Origin: Gymnopus androsaceus JB14
Lineage: Eukaryota > Basidiomycota > Agaricomycetes > Agaricales > Omphalotaceae
Length of the DNA: 64,000 nucleotides
Direction: 5' to 3'
NCBI GenBank assembly: GCA_009733575.1
Contig: ML769489.1
Span: forward strand, 62,001 to 126,000
The notes under the pieces were generated by a model, which was not told where the DNA came from, ran no database searches, and saw only the letters and a program-made list of their open reading frames with translations. Below, in pieces: positions 25,501-36,118 of this stretch; position 1 is the stretch's first letter; every line of letters starts with the position of its first letter. Both the position numbers and the translations under genes were made by a program.

Positions 25501-26740
25501 GGCTCTCATGATAAGACAGTAAGGATCTGGGATGCAGCCACTGGTGCTCAAGTGGGTGATCCTTTGAAGGGCCATGACAGTTATATAAATTCAGTGGCCT
25601 TTTCCCTTGATGGCACTAGGATTGTTTCTAGCTCTGCAGATGAAACCATAAGGATTTGGGATTCCATCACTGGTATTCAGATAGGTGGCCCTTTGGAAGG
25701 TCATGATGATTCAGTCCAATCTGTGGCCTTTTCACCAGATGGAACAAAGATTGTGTCTGGCTCTTTCAATAAGACAGTAAGGATCTGGGATGTCAATACC
25801 AGTGCACAGATAGGTAATCCTCTGGAAGGTCACGATACTTATGTCTTTTCAGTAGCCTTTTCACTTGATGGAAGAAGGATTGTATCTGGCTCGGCTGATA
25901 AGACAGTAAGAATCTGGGATTCCCTTACGGGTGCTCAGATAGGCGATCCTCTGGGAGGTCATGATCATTGGGTCCAATCAGTGGCCTTTTCACCAGATGG
26001 AACAAAGATTGTATCTGGCTCTCATGATAACACAGTAAGAATCTGGGATGCCACCACTGGTGCACAGATAGGTGATCCTCTAGAAGGACATAATCATTGG
26101 GTCAAATCAGTGGCTTTTTCACCTGATGGAACTAGAATTGTGTCTGGCTCTTATGACAAAACACTAAGGATCTGGGATACCACCACTGGCACTCAGATAG
26201 GTGATCCTCTGGAAGGTCATGACTATCATGTCCTTTCAGTGGCCTTTTCACCTGATGGAACTAGGATTGTTTCTGGCTCTGCAGATAAGACAATAAGGAT
26301 CTGGGATGCAAGCATTGCTGCTCAGACATATAGTCTTTTGGATGATCATGATGGCTATCAATGTTCAGTGGCTTTTTCCCCTGATAGAATCAGGATTGGG
26401 TCTGCCTCTTTCAATAATACAATAGGGATCTGGGATGATTCCCCAATGTTAAGCAACACAACTCCATACTGCCATCAACTATCACAAGGTAGTCTTTCCA
26501 TCTATTCTTTCCACAATGTTTCTAATCTGCACCGCAGCACATACTAATTGGCATCTGTCAAGTGATGGATGGATTACATTTCCAAATTGCCATAATGGAA
26601 TAATTTGGATTCCTCCCCAGTTTCGTAAACTTCTATGGAGACCTCAGAACACATGCATTATATCCCAGACGGGATACACTAAGCTATCCTTTGAAGATTG
26701 TGTGTATGGAGAAGAATGGTTCCATTGTATGGAGGACTGA
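22562..26740 (+). CDS. NACHT-WD40 STAND receptor (NLR-like, HET-D/E type architecture)
   Basis: This is a signal-transducing NTPase of the STAND class; fungal relatives act in non-self recognition. Exon 1 (ATG 22562) gives FPHARDFSIHGGKFFSVQGD, a short N-terminal region typical of Agaricomycete NACHT proteins and without a recognisable effector domain. After an intron (about 22662-22723) comes the NACHT domain: P-loop GMAGTGKST, Walker B VLIVDALDECD, and LLTSRPEQ. A second intron (24242-24306) joins SIHK to KLLYN. The WD40 array fills 24538-26436. A third intron (GTAGTC to CGCAG, about 26489-26537) joins to HTNWHLSSDGWITF and IIWIPPQFRKLLWRPQNTC, the usual cap after WD40 repeats in this family. 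Stop at 26738-26740. No lesion seen. The coding sequence is AT-rich and poor in CpG compared with neighbouring genes. Confidence 0.9.
24538..26343 (+). repeat. 14 WD40 repeats with exact 129-bp period
   Basis: Each unit reads approximately GHDxxVxSVAFSPDG, then RIVSGSxDKTVRIWDxxTGA and QIGDPLE, 43 codons long. The first GHG codon is at 24538, and fourteen units later a degenerate fifteenth (DHDGYQCSVAFSPDR) starts exactly at 26344, so there are no indels in the array. Variation is concentrated at the two or three residues after GH, at the residue before SV, and at the residue before DKT. Confidence 0.92.
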
Positions 26741-27586
26741 ATAATTTCTTGTTGACATTTCATTTTGTCCGAATGTAGGGAAACCAAGTACATTGTTCAC
26801 ATCAGAGCACTATCCCAAAGAAATATAGTATATACTTCCCAATTTCAATCGCTCGTTGAAGCATTTTGACCAGTTGTAAAGTCAGTGCTGGGAATCAAAG
26901 AATATATAGGGCATAGATTCTATGTATACTCATGCTAAAGGCATAGCGGGTTTCGGTCCACGAGACAAGCTGCAGTGGCAACAAAGTGGCAAAGTACTGT
27001 AAAATTGGTGTTCTAAAGTCTACACAGAACGATCATTGTAATGAAACTAGGAAAGTAGAGGACGAGATCCAATGAAACAAAAGGGAGAAGGTAGGGAGAG
27101 TGCAAATGTTGGTGGGAAAGGAAATTCATCAGTCAGATTAAACCCCAAAAACTGAAGCAATACTGTAATCATCAGACCTAAAGAACTAGGGAGAACGATG
27201 GTTCCTCCATGGTATTCAAGCAAGAGGAGGCGGAAGTGAAAGCTGAGGTGGTTCTAACACGCTCAAAGTTATGCCGGGGTTTGAGACTTACGTGGTAATC
27301 CAGTAAGGGAAAGGTAAGATTAGGGTCGCTTCTACCCCCCTCAGCTACAACAACTCTTACCCTAACCTGAACACCTTTCCGCCATGAAAGTCTGGACAGT
27401 GACTCCGACTCAACTTGCAATGGCATTGGAGTCTGCAGGGAATTGGGAGTACACCAGATTCTGAGTTGTGCTTCCATTTGCTAAGAAGAGTTAGACTTCA
27501 GGATTTAGATCATAGTGACGAGTTCAGCAGAACAAAGAGTGGGTCTAGGAGGAAGTGATTATGGATGCATTCTCAAAGCGGAAGGA
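26741..27586. other. NLR 3' flank, duplicated at 37.2-37.7 kb
   Basis: No gene is seen. The sequence from 26741 to about 27210 is closely matched by 37192-37680 and marks the extent of a segmental duplication. Confidence 0.7.
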
Positions 27587-28130
27587 TGTAAGGTGTGGTA
27601 GGACTACCTGTCCTGCTGGTAGCCCGATAGGTATTCTTCTATTTTATCATTATCTCCTATTCTTATTCTTCAAGTTACCACATACACAATACATTTATTT
27701 CTCTTCTTTTATTTTAATTCTCTCTTTACTTTACGCGCCTCGGCAATTGCGCAATTTACGACACCGATCAAATTCTTGGCATCATTTCTCGAACCGGACC
27801 ATTTCCCCTTTTTCCAACTATCATTTCCTCTCATCTCTTCCATTTCGCATTCACTTTTACTTCCTTTCCCTTACCATGGCAATATCTTCACAACTACCAC
27901 ACCTATCAACAAACGGCAAAATTCTTCAACATCATTGTTACTTCCGCTATCCGGATATGGAGAAGGAAAGAGTTTGGATAAGAGGGACAGGTCAAGGTGC
28001 TTGGTTTTTGTGCGTTTTAACTAGTATTCAAATTCTTCTTCAACTATTTTCCTTAACCACCATTCCCCTTTCCGTCGCCAAACTTGATAGCTGCCAAGGT
28101 GTTGACAGATTCATTCGGTACATGCCTTGA
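27587..28130 (+). mobile_element. LTR retrotransposon fragment: LTR, primer-binding site, leader
   Basis: A putative LTR begins TGTAAGGTGTGG at 27587 and runs to about 27770. At 27777-27797 lies TGG...CGAACCGG, which read in reverse is a tRNA 3' end (CCGGTTCGAG...CCA with the T-loop GGTTCGA), a good primer-binding site. A pyrimidine-rich leader and a short open frame follow, without recognisable gag or pol. No 3' LTR found. Confidence 0.4.
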
Positions 28131-29107
28131 CCCAACAAGTCTGGGCAACTCGTTGAAGCTGAGGAGGGCAGCTTTCGGTCACTATCACATCTTGCATGTC
28201 ACCCGGTGAACTCCTGAGATAGCTGGACGCGCTGGACAGGGAGGAGGCAATTCAACTTCAACCTGACACTTTATTTCAATCTTTACCTGTAACTTAGCAT
28301 TCTTGATTGGTTGTACAACATCTGATGGTGCAAGAGTATGCACGGTTGTCAGAGCCGATCCCTATATGTATGGCCCGAGGGCAATCCTGCAATTTTATCT
28401 CCCACTTTCATTGTTCCATTCCCAAGTCCGAGTCAGAGTTTATCATCAGAGAAGACGACGCAAGTGAGTACCTTTTATTACTATTCTACTAACATCTTTT
28501 GTAGGCTACAATTCATATCAAAACCCTACAAAACCCCATACATGCTTAGCCATTCATCAAGCCCAACTGATAGTCCTCTCCAGACCCCGCTTGGACTGAT
28601 CTTTCCTTCTTCAAAGGCCAGATGAGAGTTGGGTGGGGAAAGTTCAACTGAAGTCTTGCGTAATCCACAATAACAATGAAAATTGGGGTAACAGACTACA
28701 CAAAAAAAAAGAGTGAATCAGGAAAGGCAATCCAACCCACATACACTGTCGGGATTCAAATGAAAGCCCCGGGCCTCCTGCAAGCAACCAATCTATCAAA
28801 AGCAAGGATGATAACGGTTAACCATTTCATCAGCGGTGTCATAGTTACCAGAATAGTGGAACAGTGACAATATATATTGTGCCCTTCTCACATCCGTATG
28901 AACCCCATCTCCTTCACCCAATCCATTAATACACCACTACTGCACTTGAGTGTGTTGCTGGCATTTGCCCCAGGGCAACAAATCTTCTTTTTGGCATGGA
29001 CCCTTTCAAGAAGAATGCTCAGGCTCACAGGCACATGGGAAAGTTAAAAAAATCTGCTCAGCAGATATGCACACTGAAATATTCTGATAAGACACAGATG
29101 GTATATA

Positions 29108-29633
29108 GGGTTTGAAAATGCAGTTCATATAACTGCTGAAAACCGGCAACTGCACTGCACTGAACTGCAGTGCAGATTAAAAAACATTGCACCACAGTGC
29201 AGTTTGCGGTTCTCTAAAACTTCGAAATTCAAAGAACCACTGAAAACTGGTGCAAACCAGTGGTGCACTGGTGCAATTTTCCATAGTAAAACTTAGTATT
29301 AGTATAGTGGTAAGTATTAGTGCAGTGAGTATAGTAAGTACTTATTAGCATACACTCATACCTACTAGTCACTTATTAAGTACTTAATTAAATAAGAACT
29401 GGTAAGTATTACTACCAAATGCTAGTATCAGTAATCCTAGTAAGCTGTACTTACTGTAATGACCTGTTTCAGAACTGGTTCAAACTGCACAACTGCACTG
29501 AACTTGCACTGGTGCAGCTCAGAACCACAGTTCAGTGCAAGGTTTGCTTAAATTTAGAAATTTTAGCACCGGTGCAGTTCACAGTTTTCCCGAAATGGGA
29601 CTAAAAACCAAACCACACTGCACTTTCAAACCC
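29108..29633. mobile_element. 526-bp MITE with TA target duplication
   Basis: The ends are GGGTTTGAAAATGCAGT and, as reverse complement, GGGTTTGAAAGTGCAGT (16 of 17 matching). TA dinucleotides flank both sides (29106-29107 and 29634-29635), as in Tc1/mariner-like insertions. The arms are packed with short palindromes built on GCACTGCA and CAGTGCAG. The centre (29285-29455) is AT-rich with TAGTA/TACTTA motifs. No transposase. Confidence 0.65.
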
Positions 29634-29639
29634 TAATGA

Positions 29640-30780
29640 CAGTCTACATTTGGGATGTCAAGCTGCTCCTGACTATACAAACTGTCTTTGCATTCAGGAT
29701 GAAATGATGGCCACTTGGGTCATTAATGGTGATGTGGTGAAGTATATACAAGTATGGTCTTCTGGTCTTTTGCAGCTCCATGTTTTAAACTATCCTATCC
29801 TGTTTCATTCATGGTTTCCCTTCTGGCTATTGTTACACTATTGCAGCTGACAAGTGCCAAGATGCTCTTGATTCCCCAGGTTCTGTGCCATGTTGCGAGA
29901 TGTTTGATGTGTTTGTTCAAAAGCTGGTACAGGCTGAGTCACTCAACAAGTCTTACAATGTACCTCCCAACAACAACAATCAGCTGAATTGTCAGCAACA
30001 GCTGCAAGGGAATGGAAAAACTTGTTGAGGGTACCATGGGAATGGTGGTACTAATGGGGGTGCTGCGAATGGGGGTGGACAAGATCCAGGTGGAGGAGAT
30101 TCGAAGCAGGGCATCTTGGGGAATAATGGGAACACTACAACTGTAAACACAAGCCAGTGCTCAAATGTGTCTGGCCAACATCCTACTGCTATGGTTACTT
30201 TGGCTGAACCTACTATTACAGTACTGGATGTACCTCTTGATACATCTACCACTCCGTTGGGGGCATCAAATGTCATTACCTGTCAACTTTACCCTGCCCA
30301 GCTATTTGAGTCCTTCTCCACTCTGTCCTCTGACCTTTATCTGGAGACATTACAATCCATTGAGCATACTGACCCAGTTGTGTTTGCATCTATCATACAT
30401 GATGCACCGACCCTGTTCAATTCTGCATGTACCAAACATATTGTGAAGGAGAGGCAGTTTTTCTCCATGTACAACCCTGGTGGTGCACTTGACATTACTT
30501 CAGCTAACACTGGTACGCTGTCTACTTGCACATCTGGGACCTGCTACTTTAGGGCTCCAATTAAGGGCATGGACAAGTTCCTTGTACTGAATTGTTTGAT
30601 TTTCTATATGCCCCTGATGCCCCGGTCAATCTCATTTCCACAGGTGCTTTGTTGGAAAAGATATTTAGTTTGTACATGACCAAAGGGATTGTTTGGGTGT
30701 ATATCCCGCACACTCCACAACAGTTCATAGTTGCAGATGTCCTCACAGGCTCTGTTTACTTTGTGGACAGTGTATTGTGA
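29640..30780 (+). mobile_element. Ty1/Copia gag-protease relic
   Basis: The reading goes through CCEMFDVFVQKLVQAESLNK and a Gly/Asn-rich linker, then FNSACTKHIVKERQFF, which matches the Copia protease LDSACTSHM region with Asn in place of the catalytic Asp. After a frame change, YAPDAPVNLISTGALLEK matches the lYvPxxxxNLiSvgxL motif. Frameshifts and stops occur. No integrase, reverse transcriptase or RNase H is visible, so it is a truncated dead copy. Confidence 0.6.
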
Positions 30781-31544
30781 ATACAGGTGGAATGTTGGGC
30801 TTGTACTATTGAAAATGATGCCATGACTCTCTTAGTCCATGCTGGTCTTCCTATGCAATTCTGGGATGATGCTTCCTGTGATTCCAGTGCTGGGCTCTTG
30901 GACTTGTGCTGGTGTATGATGCCAGCTTGCACTGTGTAATCTATTGATCTATCTATCTTAGATCTTGTATGTATACTTTGAGTCAATCTCTACAGTGCCA
31001 TCAAGTACTTTGCATCACCTCAATAACCATTAAAAGTGTCAAATTTTCTTGGCCTGCAAAACTTGGCCATTTTTCCCAGAAATGGGTGCAATTATCTCCA
31101 TTTGAGTAGAGGATGCCAGCTTGTGCTTTGCTAAGCCCAGGCTTGAGTTTTGATTTTTGATTGGCCATCTGAAAATAAACTTGCTGAGTCATACCCTAAT
31201 TAGGAAGGTGCCTGTCTTATATAGTAATGTAAATGCCCATAAGCACTCAAGTCTTGTCCTCTATGACTTTGTTTTTACAGTTTTAACACCCTTGGGTGTC
31301 TCTCTACTACTGTTAAGAACTATCAGTTTAAACATGGAGATATGCATATCAGGTAGAAAGTCTTTAAGCGCCGTCAAAAAGCCTGTATAGTAGGGTAAAA
31401 AATTTGAAATTTCTGGTGTTTCAAAAATGAATATTGTGGGAACTTTCTTCCAAATGCGGAATAAATTTTGTTCTCTTTGTACAACACATTCTTTTGGTGG
31501 GTTTCCTTACAAAATATATTTTTATTTTTATTTTACCTATTTTT

Positions 31545-31570
31545 CATACAGTGCCTGATGGCACTGTATG
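31545..31570. repeat. Perfect hairpin, 11-bp stem
   Basis: CATACAGTGCC, loop TGAT, GGCACTGTATG. It stands just before the CCAGG-rich foldback and may mark its left edge. Confidence 0.7.
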
Positions 31571-31599
31571 AGACTAACTGACTAAGTGCATCTGGAAAA

Positions 31600-31933
31600 C
31601 TACCCAAAGCCCAGGCAGGTCCAGGTGTGCCTGGTCACTCTCAGGTATGCCCAGGAATTTGGCCGATTCCTAGGCAACACTAGGCAACCCAAGCACCCCA
31701 GGTAGCCCAGGATTTTGGCCAAATTCTAGGGATCCTTGAGTATCTCTGAAGTTAATCAGGAATTAGCCTCAAGCAAGCCCAAAGACCTTCAGGATTTGGC
31801 TAGAATCCTAGGCTGCCCAGGTTGCCTGGGTTGCCTGGGAAATGGGCAGATTCCTGGAGATCCTGGGAAGCTCTGGGAAGCCCTGGGACACCCTGGGAGA
31901 GGGATCATGTGCTTGTGCTTACAAGCACATGAT
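31600..31933. repeat. Foldback of iterated CCCAGG/CCTGGG motifs ending in a 12-bp hairpin
   Basis: The left half is rich in CCCAGG and CCTAGGCAAC, the right half in CCTGGG and GTTGCC, so the two halves pair imperfectly. It ends with ATCATGTGCTTG-TGCTTA-CAAGCACATGAT (31904-31933), a perfect 12-bp stem. Open frames here are artefacts. Confidence 0.5.
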
Positions 31934-32151
31934 TTAAGTGCCCATCCGATGTTTTGGCCTGCACACTTTATGTCTTAATTAAAAAGCTACATTATATTCA
32001 TGACAAAATTAAATTAACCAAAAGACAAAACATTGAGTCTAGTTTTCGCATTTCAAGCCCTTTTTACCTAAGAATAATTACTGGTAACATTGTAGATAGT
32101 CTTGGTAGATGCATTATTGCTTATATAATACAGTTGACTTTGAGGCTGAGA

Positions 32152-35100
32152 CCCAGTGAAAAGTGACACATCTTGGATCAAGCGGTGTCAAGGGAAATCA
32201 TTTTTCCACACAAGTCAGAATGAGTGCCATGAAGGCATATCAAGACATTTTTGCATCTTTCACTTGTCAAGCACCAAGAAGCCCCATAGGGTGACAGGAA
32301 GAACACTCTTATCACTTACTGTATATTTGTAATATACAATATTTTAAACACTTTATAAGTCCTGTTTCCCATTCCAACCTTACTCTTTTCCCAATGCCTA
32401 AAGACATACAGGAATGGTTTTGCAATTGTCCTTGATACTGCAAGGTCCAAAAAAGTGTCTTGAGATGAACATACAAGGAGCATGCACCAAATGTATGTGG
32501 TGATACACCGATTTTTTGGCTAAGGCTAGAACTGTGCAGAACTAATAATCCTAAGTTCTGTTTGTAACAAAAACACAGTCAATAAGAGAACTATAGTGAG
32601 CCCAAGCTGATAGTTAAAATCTACCAAGGACCTATTCTACCCAAGAGGTTGCAGAGTAATGGTACGCATAATGGTACCATACTTAACTTTGTGAATGCGC
32701 CTCAATCAAAGTCCTATGTGTGGTATGGTGTAGCAAGGCAAGCTTGTTGGATAACAAGTTGCTGACCAAGGCAGATAAACGAGCCCACATACCAGCTATA
32801 CTAGGCTAGGTCATCAAAGAATATACCTAAGGGGTCGAAGTCTTAACTGAGGCATTGCTCCTGCAATCAGCTCACCAAGGAGTCTTCATGACACTCAATT
32901 TTATTAAACAAAGCAAGGTGGACCGAGATGGGGAAGTACCTTAATGGGTGCCCTCAAAGTTGATGCTTGTTGGAAAGCACCTAGGCAGATTGCCGTGGCA
33001 AGCCAACATGGCCACATGACCAACTTGCTGTAGCTACTTCGAGAGCACAGAAGGACAAAGGAGAATTTCTATCTGAGCCTTAGCGTTTTACCAAGATCCA
33101 TATGTTATCATGCATCTAGACTCGAGACTGCGCAGAACTAGGAATAATAACTAGTCTCCCATTGGCAAGGAAAAACATAGAAATACTCCTGAGGGCTGTT
33201 CTGCTAAAGGAACTGGTGAGCCTTGTAAAAAGGCAAATGACTTGAGTTCAGATCAAAATCCCAAAAGTCAACCCAATCGAGGAAGACAAACAAACAAGGC
33301 AGAGAAACATCAAGGCAAAACCATAGTACACACGCATATATGGACATTATTTTATCTTTTTCTATTTACTTATTCTGTTTCACCATATCTCGCTCAGTAT
33401 ATAAGGGTAGCTATTCTAGCTTGGAATAACAAGTTAGACTTGATACCTGATACACAGTTCTATCTTAGGACCTGTAGTGATTTGTACATGCTCAGACACA
33501 TCTGCATTGTCCTCTACAACCTTTGAAACAGGTGGCCTTCTTGTAACCTCAATAATACTGAGGCAATTCATTCTACTTCCTGGCTATTAAGTCAAGCATT
33601 CCTGGTTTGCATCTCAGAGAGAGGTCACATCAGTCTTAGGACCGCAGGTGGAGCTTAACATGCACATCTCAGCGAGCTCATCGTTGATTAGGAAGGTCTT
33701 GGACCCAAGTGTTGGCTTGGTGTAGTTTTAGGGAGGAAGCTTCTCAGAGTGTTACTTAGCTTACCAACAGATTCTACCTCTTGCCCGCTCTTCACTGAGT
33801 GTGTTAAAAACACCTACTTGAGTGACTTGCGCAGTGGTCGTATAAGCTTGTTAGGTAACTCGCAGGATTCCCTGAGAGTTGGAGTATCATTGCGCAGCAA
33901 TGCAAAGGCTCCCAATTCATGCTAAGCAGTTTGTTGAGCCGGCGTACTTGACCCGTGCTTGGGTGTTTCACCTCGGATACGCAAAGTTGTTTGTTGAGTC
34001 AGCGTACTTGACCCGTGCTTGGGTGTTTCACCTTGGATACGCGAAGTTGTTTGTTGAGTCAGCATACTTGACCTGTGCTTTGGTGTTTGCTTTCCCCCTT
34101 GATTAGTTCAGTGCATTGTTGTATGTTAGTTGGCTTTTCAAAACCTTCCCCCAAATACAAACCTTGTTCATTCACACTGCCTGTGCCACTGTCAAGTGCT
34201 TTTCTCTTTGAATCAATTAGTGGTCAAGGGAACCTTCAACAACCTCCTTCCTTGCATTAAATTAAACCTTTTGGATTGAATCTGATTGAGGTGATTGTTG
34301 TTTGGTTGGTTTTCATACCTAGCACATATCTAACTCATCAGTGGCTTTGTACTGGATAACGTTCAATTACTGACAATGATTTTATATTCCAGCCTAATGA
34401 AGAACACAATACTCCCGAATGCAAGACTATCCCTCCCGAATGCAACAATCTAGCTCTTGAACCTCCTGAACATGTCAATCTACCAGCAAATCCTAATCAT
34501 GTCAGTAAACAACTGCTCTTGGAAATGCTGTTCATCAATGCTCTTTGCTCAGCATTGTTCAACAATGGGGAGGGGATAATCTTGACAAGGAAGCTATGCA
34601 TGCACTTCTACATCCTCCAGAGCATCCCATCTCTACATCAGCACAACCTTCCTCATCAATGTTGTCTACACCAATTCCAGGTCCATTGGTCTTGCAATTG
34701 CCAGGTCCATTGATCTCTACACCTACACCTATGGCTACATCTACACCAACACCAGCTCCATCATTGGCTACACCAGCACCAGCTTCATTGGTCTCAGATA
34801 CACCAGCATTGGCACCACCATCTGCTCCTTTGAAATCCAAGGTAAAGCTCCAGCAAAGATCAAAGTGTTGGAAATTGGCAACCTAACAAATGGAAAGTAT
34901 GTGTATTGATGTCACGTTTGATACATCCAGTTCTGGCTTCTTGTTTGTAGACAATTCACCAATCGGATATGATTCTCCATGGAAAGGTGCCTACTGAAGA
35001 AGGTTCCAAAGCTACTGGGACAGCCTTGAAAGCTGCAGTACCTTGTAAGTCTTCGCTCTCAACCCTTTGAACACTACAATTACTTACCAGAATGCTTGAT

Positions 35101-35476
35101 AGCTTCTTAGTAAAATGAATCACTGATACTGTAACCATGTTTTGATATCAATACTCTAGTATTGACTAGTGTACTCTACATATGTACCTATGAAAGCTAT
35201 GAAAAATAAAGATTGTATTGATATAAACTATAGAGCAACAAGCGTGAAATTGACTACAGTAGCAGCTATCTACCTAATAATAATGTACATGAACATCCTA
35301 TCAAGCCCTGTCAAGGCAAAACACTTCAATTAGTTTCCCTAGCCTGTGCTTAATCTGGCTCAAAAGTTTGGCAAAATTTCAAGCCAGGTCAAGGTCGATT
35401 GAGCGCCATCAAGAAAATTTGCGGGCCATTTTTCTCTCCATTGTGCTCAATCTCAGATGTGTCACTTTTCACTGGG
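32152..35476. mobile_element. 3.3-kb TIR element with 7-bp target duplication
   Basis: The first 22 bp from 32152 (beginning CCCAGTGAAAAGTGACACAT) are identical to the reverse complement of the last 22 bp, ending at 35476. GCTGAGA flanks both ends directly (32145-32151 and 35477-35483). This fits an hAT- or KDZ-like cut-and-paste element, which usually makes 8-bp duplications. The interior has no recognisable transposase, only short or Pro/Thr/Ala-rich frames (34519-34886) and a 60-bp tandem repeat. Confidence 0.7.
33929..34094 (+). repeat. 60-bp tandem repeat, about 2.75 copies
   Basis: The unit contains TTTGTTGAGTCAGCGTACTT and CCGTGCTTGGGTGTTTCACC. Three successive copies have exactly 60-bp spacing and stay open in one frame (FVEPAYLTRAWVFHLGYAKL). 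Confidence 0.8.
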
Positions 35477-35722
35477 GCTGAGAGTTCAAACCTGTGAGGT
35501 CTCAATCTTTGAGTTTATTATGAGTCACTTGAATTTAAGCACTGAAACACCAAATGAATAAGACAATAATAAGCAGTGAGCAATAAGCATAACAACCACC
35601 TATAATAAGTGTATTAAGTAGCAAGACTTGAATCATGAATAATGAATAAGTAAACAAAGAAGGTAAATATGAGCATAAGAGGCTAAGATAGTAAAAAATA
35701 TACTATTTTAAATATTTTCTCT

Positions 35723-35915
35723 ATGGATTCCCAGGGTGCCCCAGGGACACTCAGGGATGATCAGGGACACCCAGGAATATTCAGGGACACCCCAGAGATA
35801 CTTTTCTATCCTCAGGATGTACAGGATTTGGGGGGTTTCTTTGGGGTGCCTGTGGTGCCTAGACATCCTGGGTGTCCTAGTCACCCTGTGGGTACCTCAG
35901 TGCAGCCTATATGTT
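35723..35915. repeat. CCAGGG/CCCTGG-rich foldback, second example
   Basis: The left half repeats CAGGGACAC(C/T)CAGG and the right half CCTGGGTGTCC and CACCCTG. Composition is similar to 31600-31890 but the arrangement is different. Confidence 0.4.
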
Positions 35916-35961
35916 CCTGGGCACTGGGGATCTTTTCCAGATGATGTTTCCCTCCCACACA

Positions 35962-36104
35962 CATCAGCAAAACCTGGGTGTTCTGTACAGAGCTGTACAG
36001 CTCTGTACAGAACCTACAGCACTTATAGGACCCATAGCAAGGTACCCCTCTGTACAGAACTGTGGGATGCTATGGGTTGCTGTGGATCAAAAAAAAAAAA
36101 AAAA
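35962..36104. mobile_element. CATCAG-family foldback MITE, one end only, with A16 tract
   Basis: It starts CATCAGCAAAACCTGGGTG, the same end as the element at 40467. It continues with CTGTACAG and CCATAGCA motifs and ends in a run of sixteen A (36089-36104). The other expected end (CCCAGGTT...CTGATG) is missing. Confidence 0.5.
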
Positions 36105-36118
36105 GGAAGGAAGAGATG

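Noticed and set aside
24538..26343. Regular repeat spacing that might suggest a CRISPR array
   Set aside because: The units are protein-coding WD40 repeats in a eukaryotic genome; no spacer structure.
27555..28130. 191-residue plus-strand frame
   Set aside because: It crosses the LTR end and primer-binding site, so it is unlikely to be a real protein.
32500..33520. Possible second LTR pair (similar GCAGAACTA strings at about 32536 and 33133)
   Set aside because: Similarity is short and no TG...CA ends or primer-binding site could be found.
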